From Deltaproteobacteria bacterium (GTDB lineage: Bacteria > Myxococcota_A > Polyangia > Polyangiales > Ga0077539), in assembly GCA_030694465.1 (NCBI GenBank), contig JAUXYJ010000105.1:240492-304491 (forward strand): a stretch of DNA of 64,000 bases, in the 5' to 3' direction. Positions 7,879-17,832 of this stretch are shown here, in pieces. The number at the start of each line of letters is the position of its first letter. The stretch's first letter is position 1. Under the pieces are notes generated by a model. The model worked only from the letters and a program-made list of their open reading frames with translations. It did not search any database and was not told the DNA's origin. The position numbers and the translations under genes were made by a program.

Positions 7879-9927
7879 TCAGTCGAGGCGAGCGATCTGG
7901 GTGCGACCGTAGCTCCCCAGAAATCGCGCCGCGCGATCTCGCGCATCGGTCACATCGAACACCACAAAGTGCCCATCTCTTCGGGGTGGCGCGTTGAACT
8001 GTTGCCAACCGCCCGTGGCGCGACCCATCGCGAGGTTGGACATCACCGGCAGCGCCGCGCGCGGGTAGTCGTTGAGAGCCGAGGTTACGTTGGGGTGGAT
8101 CACAGGGTTGATCAACGGCAAACCCATCGAGACCGCGAGCGCAGCGATCGCCGGAGGAGGGGTGTAGCGATCGACAAAGCCCTGCGTCAGAAACACACTC
8201 CGCGGGCGCTCGCCCATCCTCGGGGTAGTCGTGATCGCGCTGGCATAATGCACGGGATCCGAGGGGTCCGCGATCATCTGCGCCATGGTGATCGCGGGGT
8301 GCAAAGGTGTGAGCTCATCGCGGGGTACGCCCAACAAACTCGAGACCACTTGGGGGATGTTAATTGGCTCTGTCTTGAGCACGAGTGAGAGCGACAACCA
8401 GCCCCCCGCGCCCGAGAGCACTGCCGCCTCGGGGCCCTGACGCGACGCGAGCCACAGAGGCCCGTTGAGGCCACCTTGCGAGTGTCCAAAGAACATCAGG
8501 TGCGCGCCGTCGAAGGTCTCGGTGTCCGCACCGGTGACCATGCTCGGCACGGTAAACGCCATGGGATTGCGGATCAGCCGGCCGATTTGCACCAGATCAA
8601 TCGCTGCCTGTCGGTTGTTGCTCTGCGCGGCATTGGGATTGGCGAAGTTAAAGAACTGCGACTCGGGTGAGCCTCCTGGGATGGTGCGCGCGCCGTTGAA
8701 CAGTTGGTCAAAACCGATGCACGCGACGCCCTGGAGCGCGAGGGCGACGGCGGTGCCGTCATCGATAAAACTGCTGTGATTTCCGCCGGTCCCGTGGGCG
8801 TATACGGCGATGGGCCAGCCCGTGGCGGGGCGCATGCTCGCGGTCGGAATCGTGAGCGAAAACGTGATGTTGTTCTCGTACCGCTGCACGATCGGGGCCC
8901 CCATGGCGTCCACCACAAACCCACCCGAGTTGTCGTCGAGATAGGGCGCCGCGCCACGCTGAAACACTGGGTTGGGGCCGTACGTACCGCGATAGATCGC
9001 CATGTTTCCGTCTGCAGAAATGCGCGTGATCGCAGAGATCGTGGGCTCGCGGGTGCCCGCCGAGAGGGTCACGTCGACCGCGCGGTGATACTCCGAAGTT
9101 GGGTCGCTGGTCGTGAAGACATTCATCGAGACAACCTGCGCAGGATCGAGCGCGATTTCGCTCTGCATTCGCGTGAGGGTCTCGCGATACAGCGTCGCGA
9201 TCGGTTGCAGCGCGGGCTCGACCGCAGCGCCTCCCGCGAGGGACTCAAAGTCACGATCGCGTGTCACCGCCGAGCGATCCGTCGCACGAAGCCCTCGCGT
9301 GAGCACCACCGCATAGCGCGTGAGCGGGCGGAGCACATAGCCGGGTGCCGGAGCGACAGCGAGCGTCCACGCAGGCCAAAAGCGGCTCTGCCGTTCGCGG
9401 AGCTGAAAGATCACAGGGATCCGCGCTGCGCCGTCCGTCGTCGGGTCCACGTCCACGAGCATCACCGTGCTGGTCGCCAACATGCTCGCCGCCGCGGTGG
9501 CCGGCAGTGACGCGAGATCAAGCCCGTTGGTGAAGCGAAAGTACGACGCGCCAGCAGGGCTAAATCCTCGGATTTTTCCGCGCATTTGCTCGATGTAGGT
9601 CATCGTGATTCCCGACGTGCGCGACCCCGGAATGTACGAGAGGTCCACCGTCCCATCCGACGCCACCGCGAGGTCCGTGGGCCACGGAAGCAAAAACTGA
9701 TTGGGGCTCATCCCCATCCGAGGGACCTCGAACCGCGCCATCGTCGGCCCCGGGGGCGTGACCATCGCCTCGACATCGCCACCGCCATCGTCCGTTGGCA
9801 AGCTCGCCTCCACCGCGGTATCCATCGCGGCGTCCCCAGCGTCGGCCAAAAGCGCAGGTGGCGAGCAATGGACCAGGGCAATGAGCGGGCAGAGGGTCAG
9901 CAGTCCCACACGTGCGGCAAGCTTCAT
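7879..9927 (-). CDS. Secreted alpha/beta-hydrolase lipoprotein (VolA/Lipase_bact_N-like)
   Basis: Lipoprotein of 682 residues with a signal ending in an ALVHC lipobox. A Pro/Asp-rich linker is followed by an N-terminal beta domain (about 60-330) whose start, with PWPTDL and DGTVDLSYIPG, resembles the N-terminal domain of VolA-type bacterial extracellular lipases. The catalytic alpha/beta hydrolase domain follows. It has an HGTGG oxyanion motif (about 375), a GHSQGG nucleophile elbow (Ser about 480) and a late His in DGHFVVFD (about 665). The likely activity is a surface or periplasmic lipase, lysophospholipase or esterase. It is monocistronic and divergent from the next lipoprotein gene (58-bp gap). 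The substrate is not predictable. Confidence 0.82.
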   Translation of the reverse strand: MKLAARVGLLTLCPLIALVHCSPPALLADAGDAAMDTAVEASLPTDDGGGDVEAMVTPPGPTMARFEVPRMGMSPNQFLLPWPTDLAVASDGTVDLSYIPGSRTSGITMTYIEQMRGKIRGFSPAGASYFRFTNGLDLASLPATAAASMLATSTVMLVDVDPTTDGAARIPVIFQLRERQSRFWPAWTLAVAPAPGYVLRPLTRYAVVLTRGLRATDRSAVTRDRDFESLAGGAAVEPALQPIATLYRETLTRMQSEIALDPAQVVSMNVFTTSDPTSEYHRAVDVTLSAGTREPTISAITRISADGNMAIYRGTYGPNPVFQRGAAPYLDDNSGGFVVDAMGAPIVQRYENNITFSLTIPTASMRPATGWPIAVYAHGTGGNHSSFIDDGTAVALALQGVACIGFDQLFNGARTIPGGSPESQFFNFANPNAAQSNNRQAAIDLVQIGRLIRNPMAFTVPSMVTGADTETFDGAHLMFFGHSQGGLNGPLWLASRQGPEAAVLSGAGGWLSLSLVLKTEPINIPQVVSSLLGVPRDELTPLHPAITMAQMIADPSDPVHYASAITTTPRMGERPRSVFLTQGFVDRYTPPPAIAALAVSMGLPLINPVIHPNVTSALNDYPRAALPVMSNLAMGRATGGWQQFNAPPRRDGHFVVFDVTDARDRAARFLGSYGRTQIARLD

Positions 9928-9985
9928 AGTCCCGAAGCGTACCTTCTTCGCGGTCTGCCATGGGGCTCAGTTACAGTGCGGGCTC

Positions 9986-11290
9986 GTGAAGTCGCTGGCT
10001 CCTCACTCGTCATGGCATTCGCTCGCTCTCGCGCTCACGCTCGTGGTGTGCCCAGCGTGCCGCTGCGATCGGCACGGGACTGTCGCCGCGAGTGTCCCCA
10101 TCGAGGGCGGTCGCTTTGCGCCCTCGCAAGAAGATCCCGTGGGGTTTGAGCTCGCGACCACAGCCGACGCGGGCCCCACGCTGCCTCCGTGCACGCTGGA
10201 TCCACCTCGTTGGTTGATCCCGCCGAGCCAATCCGATGCTGCCGTCCCACTGGTTGAAGTGACCAGCTGGGGGCTTATCGCGGGACACCCCCATATCCTA
10301 TGGTTGGACCACCACGCGGCGGCGCTGACGCTCTGGCGAGACACCCCATCGGTCACACGTTTTGCAGTCGATCTCGAGAGTCTACGCACTTCGCAGCTTG
10401 TCGCGGCGGGCAGCACACCGCTGGTCGTCGCTGTGAGCGAACAACAGGGGGGTCGCGAACAGGTTGTGCTCCAGGCGCAGCCGTCGTCCATGGTGGCATT
10501 GGACCGCCGAAGCGCGACCAGTGATGACTCGCTCGCGATCGCGTCTTGCCCAGTCCAGCGCGGAGCCCTCATCGCGTGGGACGAGGTCGGCGCCAACGGC
10601 AAAGGCACGATCGTCGTCCAGCGTTGGAGCGCCGCGGAGCGCCCCGTAGCGAGCGCCCCGAGGGTTGTCTCTGCGCCCTCCCACGACGCCGCAGACGCCG
10701 TCTTGATGGCCCTCCCCGGGGGAGGCGCGCTCGTGGCCTACCTCGCGCTCTCAGAGGTCGCCGTCGAGACCGCCAATCAGTCCGCCGCGGACATCGTGCT
10801 GCGCGCACTCGATGACCAGGGCCAACCCCAGGGCGAGCCCATCACGATCACGCCTGCGCCCAGGACGCGATTTGCGGTCGCGCTCGCGGCGCAGGGGTCC
10901 TACCGCTGGGTCGCGTGGCGCATGGGTCTGGACAGCGACCACGAGGGGCGCGGCGATGGTGGGCAGATCGCAGCGGTCGCGCTCGGGCCGGACCTGCGTC
11001 CGGTCCATTCGCCCGAGTACCTCTCGGCGGTGGGCGGCGTCACGTCGGGCAGTATCGCGATTTTAGCAGCAGAATCTCACGCGGATGTGTACTGGACCGA
11101 GCGCCGAGCGGACGAGCTGGTGACCCTCCGGCGACCCATGAGCGCGCGTGGGACCGTTGAAACCCCGCTCCGGGATGAGCCCGCGCTGCGCGGCGCGCTT
11201 CCGATCTGGGGCGCCGCAGGGACGCCCACGATCCTGCTTCGTGGCCCCCACGGTGAGCCCGGGCTGTCGGTCGCACATTGTCCCCTCTGA
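9986..11290 (+). CDS. Predicted beta-propeller-like lipoprotein of unknown function
   Basis: The open frame extends further upstream into the divergent lipase gene, but the GTG at 9986 gives a good lipoprotein signal (KSLAPHSSW, hydrophobic core, LTLVVC lipobox) and avoids that overlap. The mature protein is about 410 residues of repeated short beta strands with motifs such as ALIAWDEV, ALVAYLAL, YRWVAWRMG and ADVYWTERR spaced 60-70 residues apart. That is the look of an irregular beta-propeller in large secreted deltaproteobacterial proteins. No enzyme motif is seen. It is followed by greA after 85 bp on the same strand. Function unknown. Confidence 0.72.
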   Translation: MKSLAPHSSWHSLALALTLVVCPACRCDRHGTVAASVPIEGGRFAPSQEDPVGFELATTADAGPTLPPCTLDPPRWLIPPSQSDAAVPLVEVTSWGLIAGHPHILWLDHHAAALTLWRDTPSVTRFAVDLESLRTSQLVAAGSTPLVVAVSEQQGGREQVVLQAQPSSMVALDRRSATSDDSLAIASCPVQRGALIAWDEVGANGKGTIVVQRWSAAERPVASAPRVVSAPSHDAADAVLMALPGGGALVAYLALSEVAVETANQSAADIVLRALDDQGQPQGEPITITPAPRTRFAVALAAQGSYRWVAWRMGLDSDHEGRGDGGQIAAVALGPDLRPVHSPEYLSAVGGVTSGSIAILAAESHADVYWTERRADELVTLRRPMSARGTVETPLRDEPALRGALPIWGAAGTPTILLRGPHGEPGLSVAHCPL

Positions 11291-11375
11291 CCAGAGACGC
11301 GACCGGTTCGACCGTTCGCACGCCATGGAGTCGTTGTGCAGTCGCGGCTGACCCTGCTACGAAGCTCGTTCAGCC

Positions 11376-11855
11376 ATGTCCACCATGCCCATGACCCGCG
11401 CGGGTTGCCTCCGGTTACGCGAAGAATGCAAACACCTCAAAGAGGTCGAGCGTCCTTCGATTGTCAAAGACATCGCGACCGCGCGTGAGCACGGCGACCT
11501 CAAAGAAAACGCCGAATATCACGCGGCAAAAGAGCGCCAAGGCTTCATCGAGTCGCGCATCGCGATCCTCGACGACGCGCTCGCTCGCTGCGAGATCATC
11601 GCTCCCAAAGACGTCCGTGGCCCGCGGATCGCGTTTGGCGCCCACGTCACGCTGATGAACACCGCGACCGACGAAGAGATCACCTACCAGCTCGTCGGAC
11701 CTATGGAGGCCGACTTTGACAAGGGCCGCATCTCGATCACCTCGCCCATTGGCAAGGCGATGTTGAGCCGTGAAGTGGGCGACGAAGTGACCGTCCAGAC
11801 GCCCGGCGGCAAGCGCGTGTACGAGGTCCTTTCGTTGGCTTACGACGATGATTGA
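11376..11855 (+). CDS. greA: Transcription elongation factor GreA
   Basis: Protein of 159 residues, the usual GreA length. The N-terminal coiled coil (about 10-80) carries the acidic tip HGDLKENAEY, whose Asp and Glu enter the RNA polymerase secondary channel and stimulate cleavage of backtracked RNA. The C-terminal FKBP-like domain (about 85-155) ends with the typical ISITSPIGKAML and VGDEVTVQTPGG segments. The ATG at 11376 is taken; an in-frame ATG three codons later is also possible. It lies 74 bp before recG in the same direction, so the pair may share transcripts, linking rescue of stalled polymerase with fork restart by position only. Confidence 0.96.
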   Translation: MSTMPMTRAGCLRLREECKHLKEVERPSIVKDIATAREHGDLKENAEYHAAKERQGFIESRIAILDDALARCEIIAPKDVRGPRIAFGAHVTLMNTATDEEITYQLVGPMEADFDKGRISITSPIGKAMLSREVGDEVTVQTPGGKRVYEVLSLAYDDD

Positions 11856-11929
11856 TCCTGCAAATTCGCTGGTGTATTGATTCTACTCGCGGAGCCATTG
11901 TCTTGTCGCGCGTGAGCTCTTGAGCTGCC

Positions 11930-14020
11930 ATGGACTTGCAGGATCTGCCCATCGAGAAGGTGAAGAACGTCGGACTGCAGAGCGCAGCGGCGTTGCGTTC
12001 GCGTGGGATCTTGACCGTTGGAGACCTGCTCGGTCGCGTCCCGCGGCGTTACATCGATCTGCGCTCGGCCGATGACTGGTCTCTGGTGCGTGACCAGGTC
12101 GACGGCGCGACCGTTTCGCTCCTCGCGACCGTGGTCGACACCAAGACCATGGGCTCGCCAAAAAAGCGCGGACTGCAGGCATTGCTGCAAGACCCGAGCG
12201 GGCGACATCATCTCCGGGCGGTGTTCTTTCATGCTCCGGCGGGGCTCCGACGCACGGTCTCGCTGGGGGCTTCGCTGCGGGTCATTGGCTCGCTGCGCGC
12301 GGGTCGCGGCGGACTCGAACTGCACCAGCCTCGCGTGCTCTCGGACGAGAAAAAAACCGCCGCGATCGAGTGTGTCTACCCCTCCATCGGAGGGCTGTCG
12401 TCCGCGTCCGTGGGTCGCATCATGCAGAGCGCCGTCGCCCTCGCCGGCCAGTGGAAAGACCCCGTCCCAGATCACCTCGCCGAGGAGCTGCATCTCCCGA
12501 GCTCCGCCGACGCACTGCGTGCGATTCATGCGCCCGATGGCAACACGACCGCGGCCAGCCTCGCGGCCCTTACGCACCACAGCGGCTGGGCCTACGAGCG
12601 GCTCGGCTACGAAGAGCTCCTCGCGTCGGCCATCGTGCTCGAGCGTGCACGGAGAGCGCTCGGGCAGGCGACACCCATCGCCGTCGATCGCAGCGTCGTC
12701 ACGTCCGTCGGTGACCGATTGGGCCTCACACCCACGTCGTCACAGCAAGACGCTGTGGATGATATCTCTCGCGCCATGAGCGTGTCGCAGCCCATGCGAA
12801 AGCTCCTCGTGGGTGACGTTGGCAGCGGCAAAACCGCGGTCGCCGCAGCGGCCTCGCTCGCCGTCTTGCGCAGCGGTCGCGCGGTTGCCTGGCTCGCGCC
12901 AACGACCATCGTCGCCGAACAGCACGCCCACACGCTCACACGCGCGCTTGGGGGCGAGGGCGGGCCCGTCGCGTTGCTGTTGGGCTCCACCGCCAAACGT
13001 AGCCTCGCTGACGCGCGACGCGCCATCCGCGAGGGCCTGGTGCGTGTTGTCGTGGGCACGCAAGCCCTGCTCGAAGACGACAGCCTGCCCCCATCCCTCG
13101 GGCTGGCCGTCATTGACGAACAGCACCGTTTTGGTGTTGTACAAAGACAGGCGATGGTGCGCGAGCGACCAGCCCATTTGCTGGTGATCTCTGCCACGCC
13201 CATCCCACGAACGTTGGCTCAGGCGCAGTTCGGCGACCTCGACGTGGTGACCATGCCGCATGGGCCAAGTGGTCGGCAGCCGGTCACAAGCCGAGTGCTC
13301 GGGATCGACGAAGATGCCCTCATCCTGCGCACGATCGAGCGCGCGCTTGAGGCCAGCGAGGGTCGGGGCAGGGTGTTTGTCGTGGTGCCTCGGATTGAGG
13401 CCGACGACGCGACCGACATGACCATCGCCAAGGCCGACGAGCTTGTGTCGCGCGTGGTCCCTCGCGAGCAGATCACGGTGCTGCACGGGGGGCTCAGCTC
13501 GGACTCGCAGCGCGAGGCGCTTCGGGCGTTTCGTCAGGGATCTCACAGGGTATTGCTCGGTACGACGGTGGTCGAGGTGGGGCTCGATGTCCCCGAGGCG
13601 AACCTCATGGTGATCCTCGGCGCTGAGCATTTTGGCGTCGCGCAATTGCACCAGCTGCGTGGGCGTGTAGGGCGCGGAGGGCAGCGCGCCGCGTGTCTGT
13701 TTGTGATCGAGCGAGAGGACCCTGAGGCGCGCGCGCGGCTTGAGGATGTCGCAGCGTGTCTCGATGGATTTGTGCTCGCAGAGCGTGACCTCGAACGACG
13801 TGGCGCGGGCGAATGGTTTGGAGAAAAGCAGTCTGGCGTAGATCGCTCGTTTCGCTTCGCCGACCCTCTGCGGCATCGCGCGTTGGTCTCGCACTCGGTC
13901 GACGCCGCCCGTGAGCTGCTCGACGAGGACCCCTCGCTACGGACGTATCCTGCCCTGGCGCGCGCCGCGGCGCGCTTGATCCTCCGCGGTCAAAATCCCA
14001 TTGCTGAGGACGCCGGTTGA
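11930..14020 (+). CDS. recG: ATP-dependent DNA helicase RecG
   Basis: Protein of 696 residues, close to the E. coli length (693). The N-terminal wedge region begins with the family pattern of a GVG-type HhH-like segment followed by DLLGRVPRRYIDLR (about 25-45) and an OB fold. The SF2 helicase core has Walker A GDVGSGKTA (Lys about 302), DEQH in VIDEQHRFG (about 395), SATPIPRT and the C-terminal QLRGRVGRGG arginine motif. The C-terminal part includes the RecG wing with GEWFGEKQSG, the counterpart of G(D/E)xxGxxQSG. It remodels stalled forks and branched DNA. The stop codon overlaps the start of the next gene by four bases (TTGA). Confidence 0.97.
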   Translation: MDLQDLPIEKVKNVGLQSAAALRSRGILTVGDLLGRVPRRYIDLRSADDWSLVRDQVDGATVSLLATVVDTKTMGSPKKRGLQALLQDPSGRHHLRAVFFHAPAGLRRTVSLGASLRVIGSLRAGRGGLELHQPRVLSDEKKTAAIECVYPSIGGLSSASVGRIMQSAVALAGQWKDPVPDHLAEELHLPSSADALRAIHAPDGNTTAASLAALTHHSGWAYERLGYEELLASAIVLERARRALGQATPIAVDRSVVTSVGDRLGLTPTSSQQDAVDDISRAMSVSQPMRKLLVGDVGSGKTAVAAAASLAVLRSGRAVAWLAPTTIVAEQHAHTLTRALGGEGGPVALLLGSTAKRSLADARRAIREGLVRVVVGTQALLEDDSLPPSLGLAVIDEQHRFGVVQRQAMVRERPAHLLVISATPIPRTLAQAQFGDLDVVTMPHGPSGRQPVTSRVLGIDEDALILRTIERALEASEGRGRVFVVVPRIEADDATDMTIAKADELVSRVVPREQITVLHGGLSSDSQREALRAFRQGSHRVLLGTTVVEVGLDVPEANLMVILGAEHFGVAQLHQLRGRVGRGGQRAACLFVIEREDPEARARLEDVAACLDGFVLAERDLERRGAGEWFGEKQSGVDRSFRFADPLRHRALVSHSVDAARELLDEDPSLRTYPALARAAARLILRGQNPIAEDAG

Positions 14021-16893
14021 GCGTCCGTCGTAGCGCGCTCGAGGGAGCCCTCGCGGGGCTGATCACCGCTGCGGTTTTGGGTCCCATCGATGCGTTGTTT
14101 GCGCTGCATCAACGCACGCAATCGCTCGGTGACTCGCTCTCGACGGTGGTCACAACGACCGCGATGTTTGTGCTCCCGAGCACAGTCTTCGGAGCGCTCG
14201 TTTGGGTGACTCTCTATGGGCTTGTCCCGCGTAAGCTCGCTGCGCGAATCGTGTCAGGTGCCTTGCTCGGAGCGCTCACGGGATGGTTGTGGGGGCTCGC
14301 GCTGTTCTCTGGAACCTCCATGATGCGCTCTTCGCGCCGCCCGTGGCTCCTCGCAGCGGCGACCGTGATCGCCCTTGCTGTAGGGATTCTGTTAGGAAAA
14401 TTACTGCCTCAAATCAACACGCTGCGACGCAGGTTTCCTCGCTCTACGTGGCTCGGATTGTCGGCCGCTTCGCTTGGGATGGTCACCGCGAACGCGCTCT
14501 TATGGGTGCGTCGCTACGTCGCGCTGCACCAGCTCCTGTCGATCTCTGGAGTGCTCTTCGCGGTGCTCGCCTGTGCGTGTGTGGTCTCGCGGAGTCGGCC
14601 GCGACGTTGGACGGGTGTGCTGCTCATGGCGGCCTCTCTTTTGTCCATGGCAGTGACCGTACGCTCAATGAATTCGCAGCGAATTCGCGCATTGTTGCGC
14701 CAACACGCGCCCATGTCGCAGCACCTCACGCGCACCCTCGGTCTGCTGTTAAAGCGCTCTGCGGGCAGCGGATTTTCGCTCGACGATCGCCCGATGAGCG
14801 GCCGGCCCCTCGAGCTGGAGGGGCTCGACATGGTCATTGTGACCGTGGATGCGCTGCGGTTGGATCGACTCGGAGCGTACGGGAGCCGCGCGAATCTGAC
14901 CCCCGCGCTGGATCGCATCGCGTCTGAAGGGGTGGTCGTTGAGCGGGCCTACTGCACCACGCCGCACACGAGTTACTCGCTCGCGTCGATCATGACCGGA
15001 AAGTATTTTCGAGGGGTCGCGACGCTCCGAGGTGGGCTGCAGCCGCAGCAAACGATCGCGGGTTTACTGCGAGATCGTGGCTACCGCAGCGCTGCGTTTT
15101 TTCCGTCGGCAGTGTTCTCTGTGGACGGTGACCGGCTCGGCGCGCTCAGAGACCGAGGCTTTGATTTCGACCACCGCGAAGAAGACTTTTCAACGGCAAA
15201 CGACCGCGCTGCGCACGCTGAAGCTTGGCTACGAACGCAGGCGCCCAGCCAGCGCGTCTTGCTCTGGGTCCACTTGTTTGAGCCTCACGAATCGTATGAG
15301 AGACACCCTGGCGCTCGGGTCGTCGGAGGCGCATCGGCCGAGAGCCGCTACGATGCGGAGGTCGCTGCCGTCGACGATGCCATCGGCTCGCTCGAGCGCT
15401 CACTCACGCGCACAGGCCGTCGTGCGGTCTGGGTAATCACCGCAGACCACGGCGAAGAGTTTGGCGAGCACGGCGGTCGCTTTCACGGGACCACGCTGTA
15501 CGACGAGCAAGTGCGTGTGCCTTTGATCGTGCGGATTCCGGGTTTTTCTCCTCGTAGAGTGAGCGGTCCTGCTTCACACATCGATCTGCTCCCGACGCTC
15601 ATCGCGGGGGTTGGACAGCCGATCCCGCCGCGTGTCCGCGGTCGTGATCTTGGTCCACTGCTCCGCGGTGAGCCCTGGGATCGGGTCGCCTATGCCAGCG
15701 TGAACTCGGAGCGCATGGTGCTCTCCATGCCTCACAAATTGCTCTGCGATGTGATCGAAGGCTCCTGCGAGTTGTTTAACCTTAGGTTGGACCCGAGCGA
15801 GCGATCAAACCTCGCGGACTCGCAGCGCGAGACCCTAGATCGCCTCCGCCCATTGATCGCTGGGTGGGACGCGTCTCACGCGCGGTATGAGCTCTTGGGC
15901 CTGCAAAATGTCACGCAAGATAGCGCTCCGCTGCCTCCCGAAATCGAGCGCGTGGTCCAAGGCGATCGTGGGGCGGCCGTCGCTGCGGCGAGACTGATTG
16001 ACACACTGGACGCCCCGCGGGCTGCGCGCGCGGTCGAGGCCCTGGGGACTCTCGGAGACCGCGACCCTGCCGTCCTCGACGCGCTGGCGAGAGCACAAGA
16101 GCGGCACGCCATCGCCCTGGCCCTAGAGGCCTCTATCGCCCTGGCCCGCCTCGGTGATCCGCGCGGCCGAACACGGACACTCGAAGCCCTCTCGATGCCT
16201 GGTGAGTCGCGCCGCCGCCGCGCAGCACATGGCCTCGCGGTCCTGGGAGACCCCGCTGGGTTGCCCATCCTTCACACCTGGCTCTTTGACCGCTCGGCGT
16301 CGGATGACGAGCGAGACAGCCTCGTGACAGTGCTGGATTCTCTGCGCAATCGCCGCTCATTGGATGTTTGGATTCGACTCTTCGCGGACCCGCGTCTCGC
16401 GCCCCGAGCCGCCACTGCGCTTGAAGCCCTGCGAGATCCACGAGCGATTGCGCCCCTCGAGGCGCTCGCGATCCGAACGCCCTATGCGCTCACACGCAAC
16501 GCTTCGCTACACGCGCTCGCGGTCTTGGGTGCGCCGCGCGCAGCTGAGTTATTTCGACAATCACTGGTGATGGATCCTCCGTTGAGTGACCCGTTCGCGA
16601 TCGAAGATGTCTTGACTGCAAACGACAGCTTGCTCCGACATGGATCCATTGTCCCTGCAAATTCTCAGCACCGAACGACCATTCGCTTTGCGCCGCTCGG
16701 GCGCCCATCACGCATCTGGCTGCGCCTTGAGAGCCCCCAAGCTTGCGCAGTCCGAGTCGACAATCTCGCGCCCCTCGCGATCCCCGCCGGAGTCTCGATT
16801 CGCTCGATCGACGTCGAGCGCCTACGAAGCACCGTCGTGCTCTTGGGCTGCGCAGAGCTCGTCGTCTCGCGTGCACTCGCCGCGCAACGCTAA
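14017..16893 (+). CDS. Membrane sulfatase-fold (alkaline phosphatase superfamily) protein with C-terminal helical repeats
   Basis: Protein of 958 residues, read from a TTG that overlaps the recG stop. The N-terminus (about 1-215) has five or six hydrophobic helices. A sulfatase-like domain follows (about 265-610): VIVTVDALRLDRLG supplies the first metal Asp, and ITADHGEEFGEHG supplies the late Asp-His pair. At the nucleophile, where FGly sulfatases have C/S-x-P-S-R, this protein has T-S-Y-S-L (Thr318). A modifiable Cys is absent, so a Thr nucleophile as in EptA or LtaS-type phospho-transferases is more likely than sulfatase activity. The last 300 residues carry HEAT-like or PBS-like Ala/Leu repeats (LGDPRGRTRTLEAL and similar). 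It converges on the GDPD gene with a 4-bp stop overlap. Confidence 0.83.
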   Translation: MSVRRSALEGALAGLITAAVLGPIDALFALHQRTQSLGDSLSTVVTTTAMFVLPSTVFGALVWVTLYGLVPRKLAARIVSGALLGALTGWLWGLALFSGTSMMRSSRRPWLLAAATVIALAVGILLGKLLPQINTLRRRFPRSTWLGLSAASLGMVTANALLWVRRYVALHQLLSISGVLFAVLACACVVSRSRPRRWTGVLLMAASLLSMAVTVRSMNSQRIRALLRQHAPMSQHLTRTLGLLLKRSAGSGFSLDDRPMSGRPLELEGLDMVIVTVDALRLDRLGAYGSRANLTPALDRIASEGVVVERAYCTTPHTSYSLASIMTGKYFRGVATLRGGLQPQQTIAGLLRDRGYRSAAFFPSAVFSVDGDRLGALRDRGFDFDHREEDFSTANDRAAHAEAWLRTQAPSQRVLLWVHLFEPHESYERHPGARVVGGASAESRYDAEVAAVDDAIGSLERSLTRTGRRAVWVITADHGEEFGEHGGRFHGTTLYDEQVRVPLIVRIPGFSPRRVSGPASHIDLLPTLIAGVGQPIPPRVRGRDLGPLLRGEPWDRVAYASVNSERMVLSMPHKLLCDVIEGSCELFNLRLDPSERSNLADSQRETLDRLRPLIAGWDASHARYELLGLQNVTQDSAPLPPEIERVVQGDRGAAVAAARLIDTLDAPRAARAVEALGTLGDRDPAVLDALARAQERHAIALALEASIALARLGDPRGRTRTLEALSMPGESRRRRAAHGLAVLGDPAGLPILHTWLFDRSASDDERDSLVTVLDSLRNRRSLDVWIRLFADPRLAPRAATALEALRDPRAIAPLEALAIRTPYALTRNASLHALAVLGAPRAAELFRQSLVMDPPLSDPFAIEDVLTANDSLLRHGSIVPANSQHRTTIRFAPLGRPSRIWLRLESPQACAVRVDNLAPLAIPAGVSIRSIDVERLRSTVVLLGCAELVVSRALAAQR

Positions 16894-17687
16894 GCGTATG
16901 TGCGCAGCGTGTTCAATGTGCGCCAGCGCTCAGGGTGGTCGGTGAAGATCCCGTCGACGCCGAGTGACAATAGTTGCTGCATTTCGACAGGCGAATTGAT
17001 CGTCCAGACGTGCACCGCGAGTCCGTCACGGTGTGCTTGATCCACGAAGCGCTGTGTAACGACCTCGATCTCGCCAAACCAATGGGGGACCTGCAGCGCA
17101 CATCCCAGGAGCGGCTCGACGGGCTCGTCGGTCGCCAACTGGCTCACAAAAGCGAACACCTCAGGCGCAGACGTCCCCGTGGGAGCCCAGGAAATGTGCT
17201 TGCGGATCGCGTTCATCACCGCGCCGTCTTCGGCGGCGAGCACGACTCGGTCGCGCGCACCACAGCGCAACAAAGCCTCGCCAAATGCCTCGGCGATCGC
17301 AGGGTCTTCGCCCTTGAGCTCAATGTTAAAGCGCGCCGAGCCAAAGGTCTTCATCACCGCTTCGAGGGTGGGGACCCGAAACCCGAGGCCCTTCATCAAG
17401 GGCTGTCCGTCGCTGTCTAAGAACTTCGCGCCCGCATCGAGCTGCAAAATCTCAGCAAGAGTGAGCGACGAGACCAGACCCTCACCGTCCGTCGTTCGCT
17501 CAAGCGTCGCGTCGTGAAAGAGCACAAAGTGCCCGTCCCGCGTGATCCTCGCGTCGGTCTCGAGGACATCGGCGCCGAGGCTGTGTGCGAGCTCAAACGA
17601 GGCGAGGGTGTTCTCTGGGCACAGTCCGGCGGCCCCGCGATGGCCGAAACAACCGTTGAATCCAGGTGGAAGCTTGGGTTTTTGCAT
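16890..17687 (-). CDS. Glycerophosphodiester phosphodiesterase
   Basis: GDPD-family TIM-barrel enzyme of 265 residues that splits glycerophosphodiesters into sn-glycerol-3-phosphate and an alcohol. Diagnostic residues are HRGAAGLCPENT (about 17-28), the metal ligands in DVLETDARIT, the second His in FHDATLERTTDG, and a late NIELKG Glu/Lys pair. No signal peptide is seen, so it is probably cytoplasmic (UgpQ-like). The last strand VWTINSP and the closing GVDGIFTDHP are typical. It converges on the sulfatase-fold gene, whose predicted phospholipid-head-group chemistry may be related, but this is only positional. Confidence 0.94.
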   Translation of the reverse strand: MQKPKLPPGFNGCFGHRGAAGLCPENTLASFELAHSLGADVLETDARITRDGHFVLFHDATLERTTDGEGLVSSLTLAEILQLDAGAKFLDSDGQPLMKGLGFRVPTLEAVMKTFGSARFNIELKGEDPAIAEAFGEALLRCGARDRVVLAAEDGAVMNAIRKHISWAPTGTSAPEVFAFVSQLATDEPVEPLLGCALQVPHWFGEIEVVTQRFVDQAHRDGLAVHVWTINSPVEMQQLLSLGVDGIFTDHPERWRTLNTLRTYA

Positions 17688-17832
17688 GCGTCAGTGCGTC
17701 GAGCGTACCCGCGTTGTGCGAGGTCTTCGACAATTCGTTGCGTGTTGAGGTACCTCTTTGCTAGCGCCAGACCCGCCGATCCCTTGATCGCGTGTCGATG
17801 ACGCGACTCAACGACGTATCGAGTGGAGAATC

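Noticed and set aside
8704..9510. 268-codon plus-strand open frame
   Set aside because: Antisense to the lipase-like gene; Arg/His-rich translation typical of complementary frames in GC-rich DNA.
12740..13894. 384-codon minus-strand open frame
   Set aside because: Lies wholly antisense within recG, whose helicase motifs prove the plus-strand frame.
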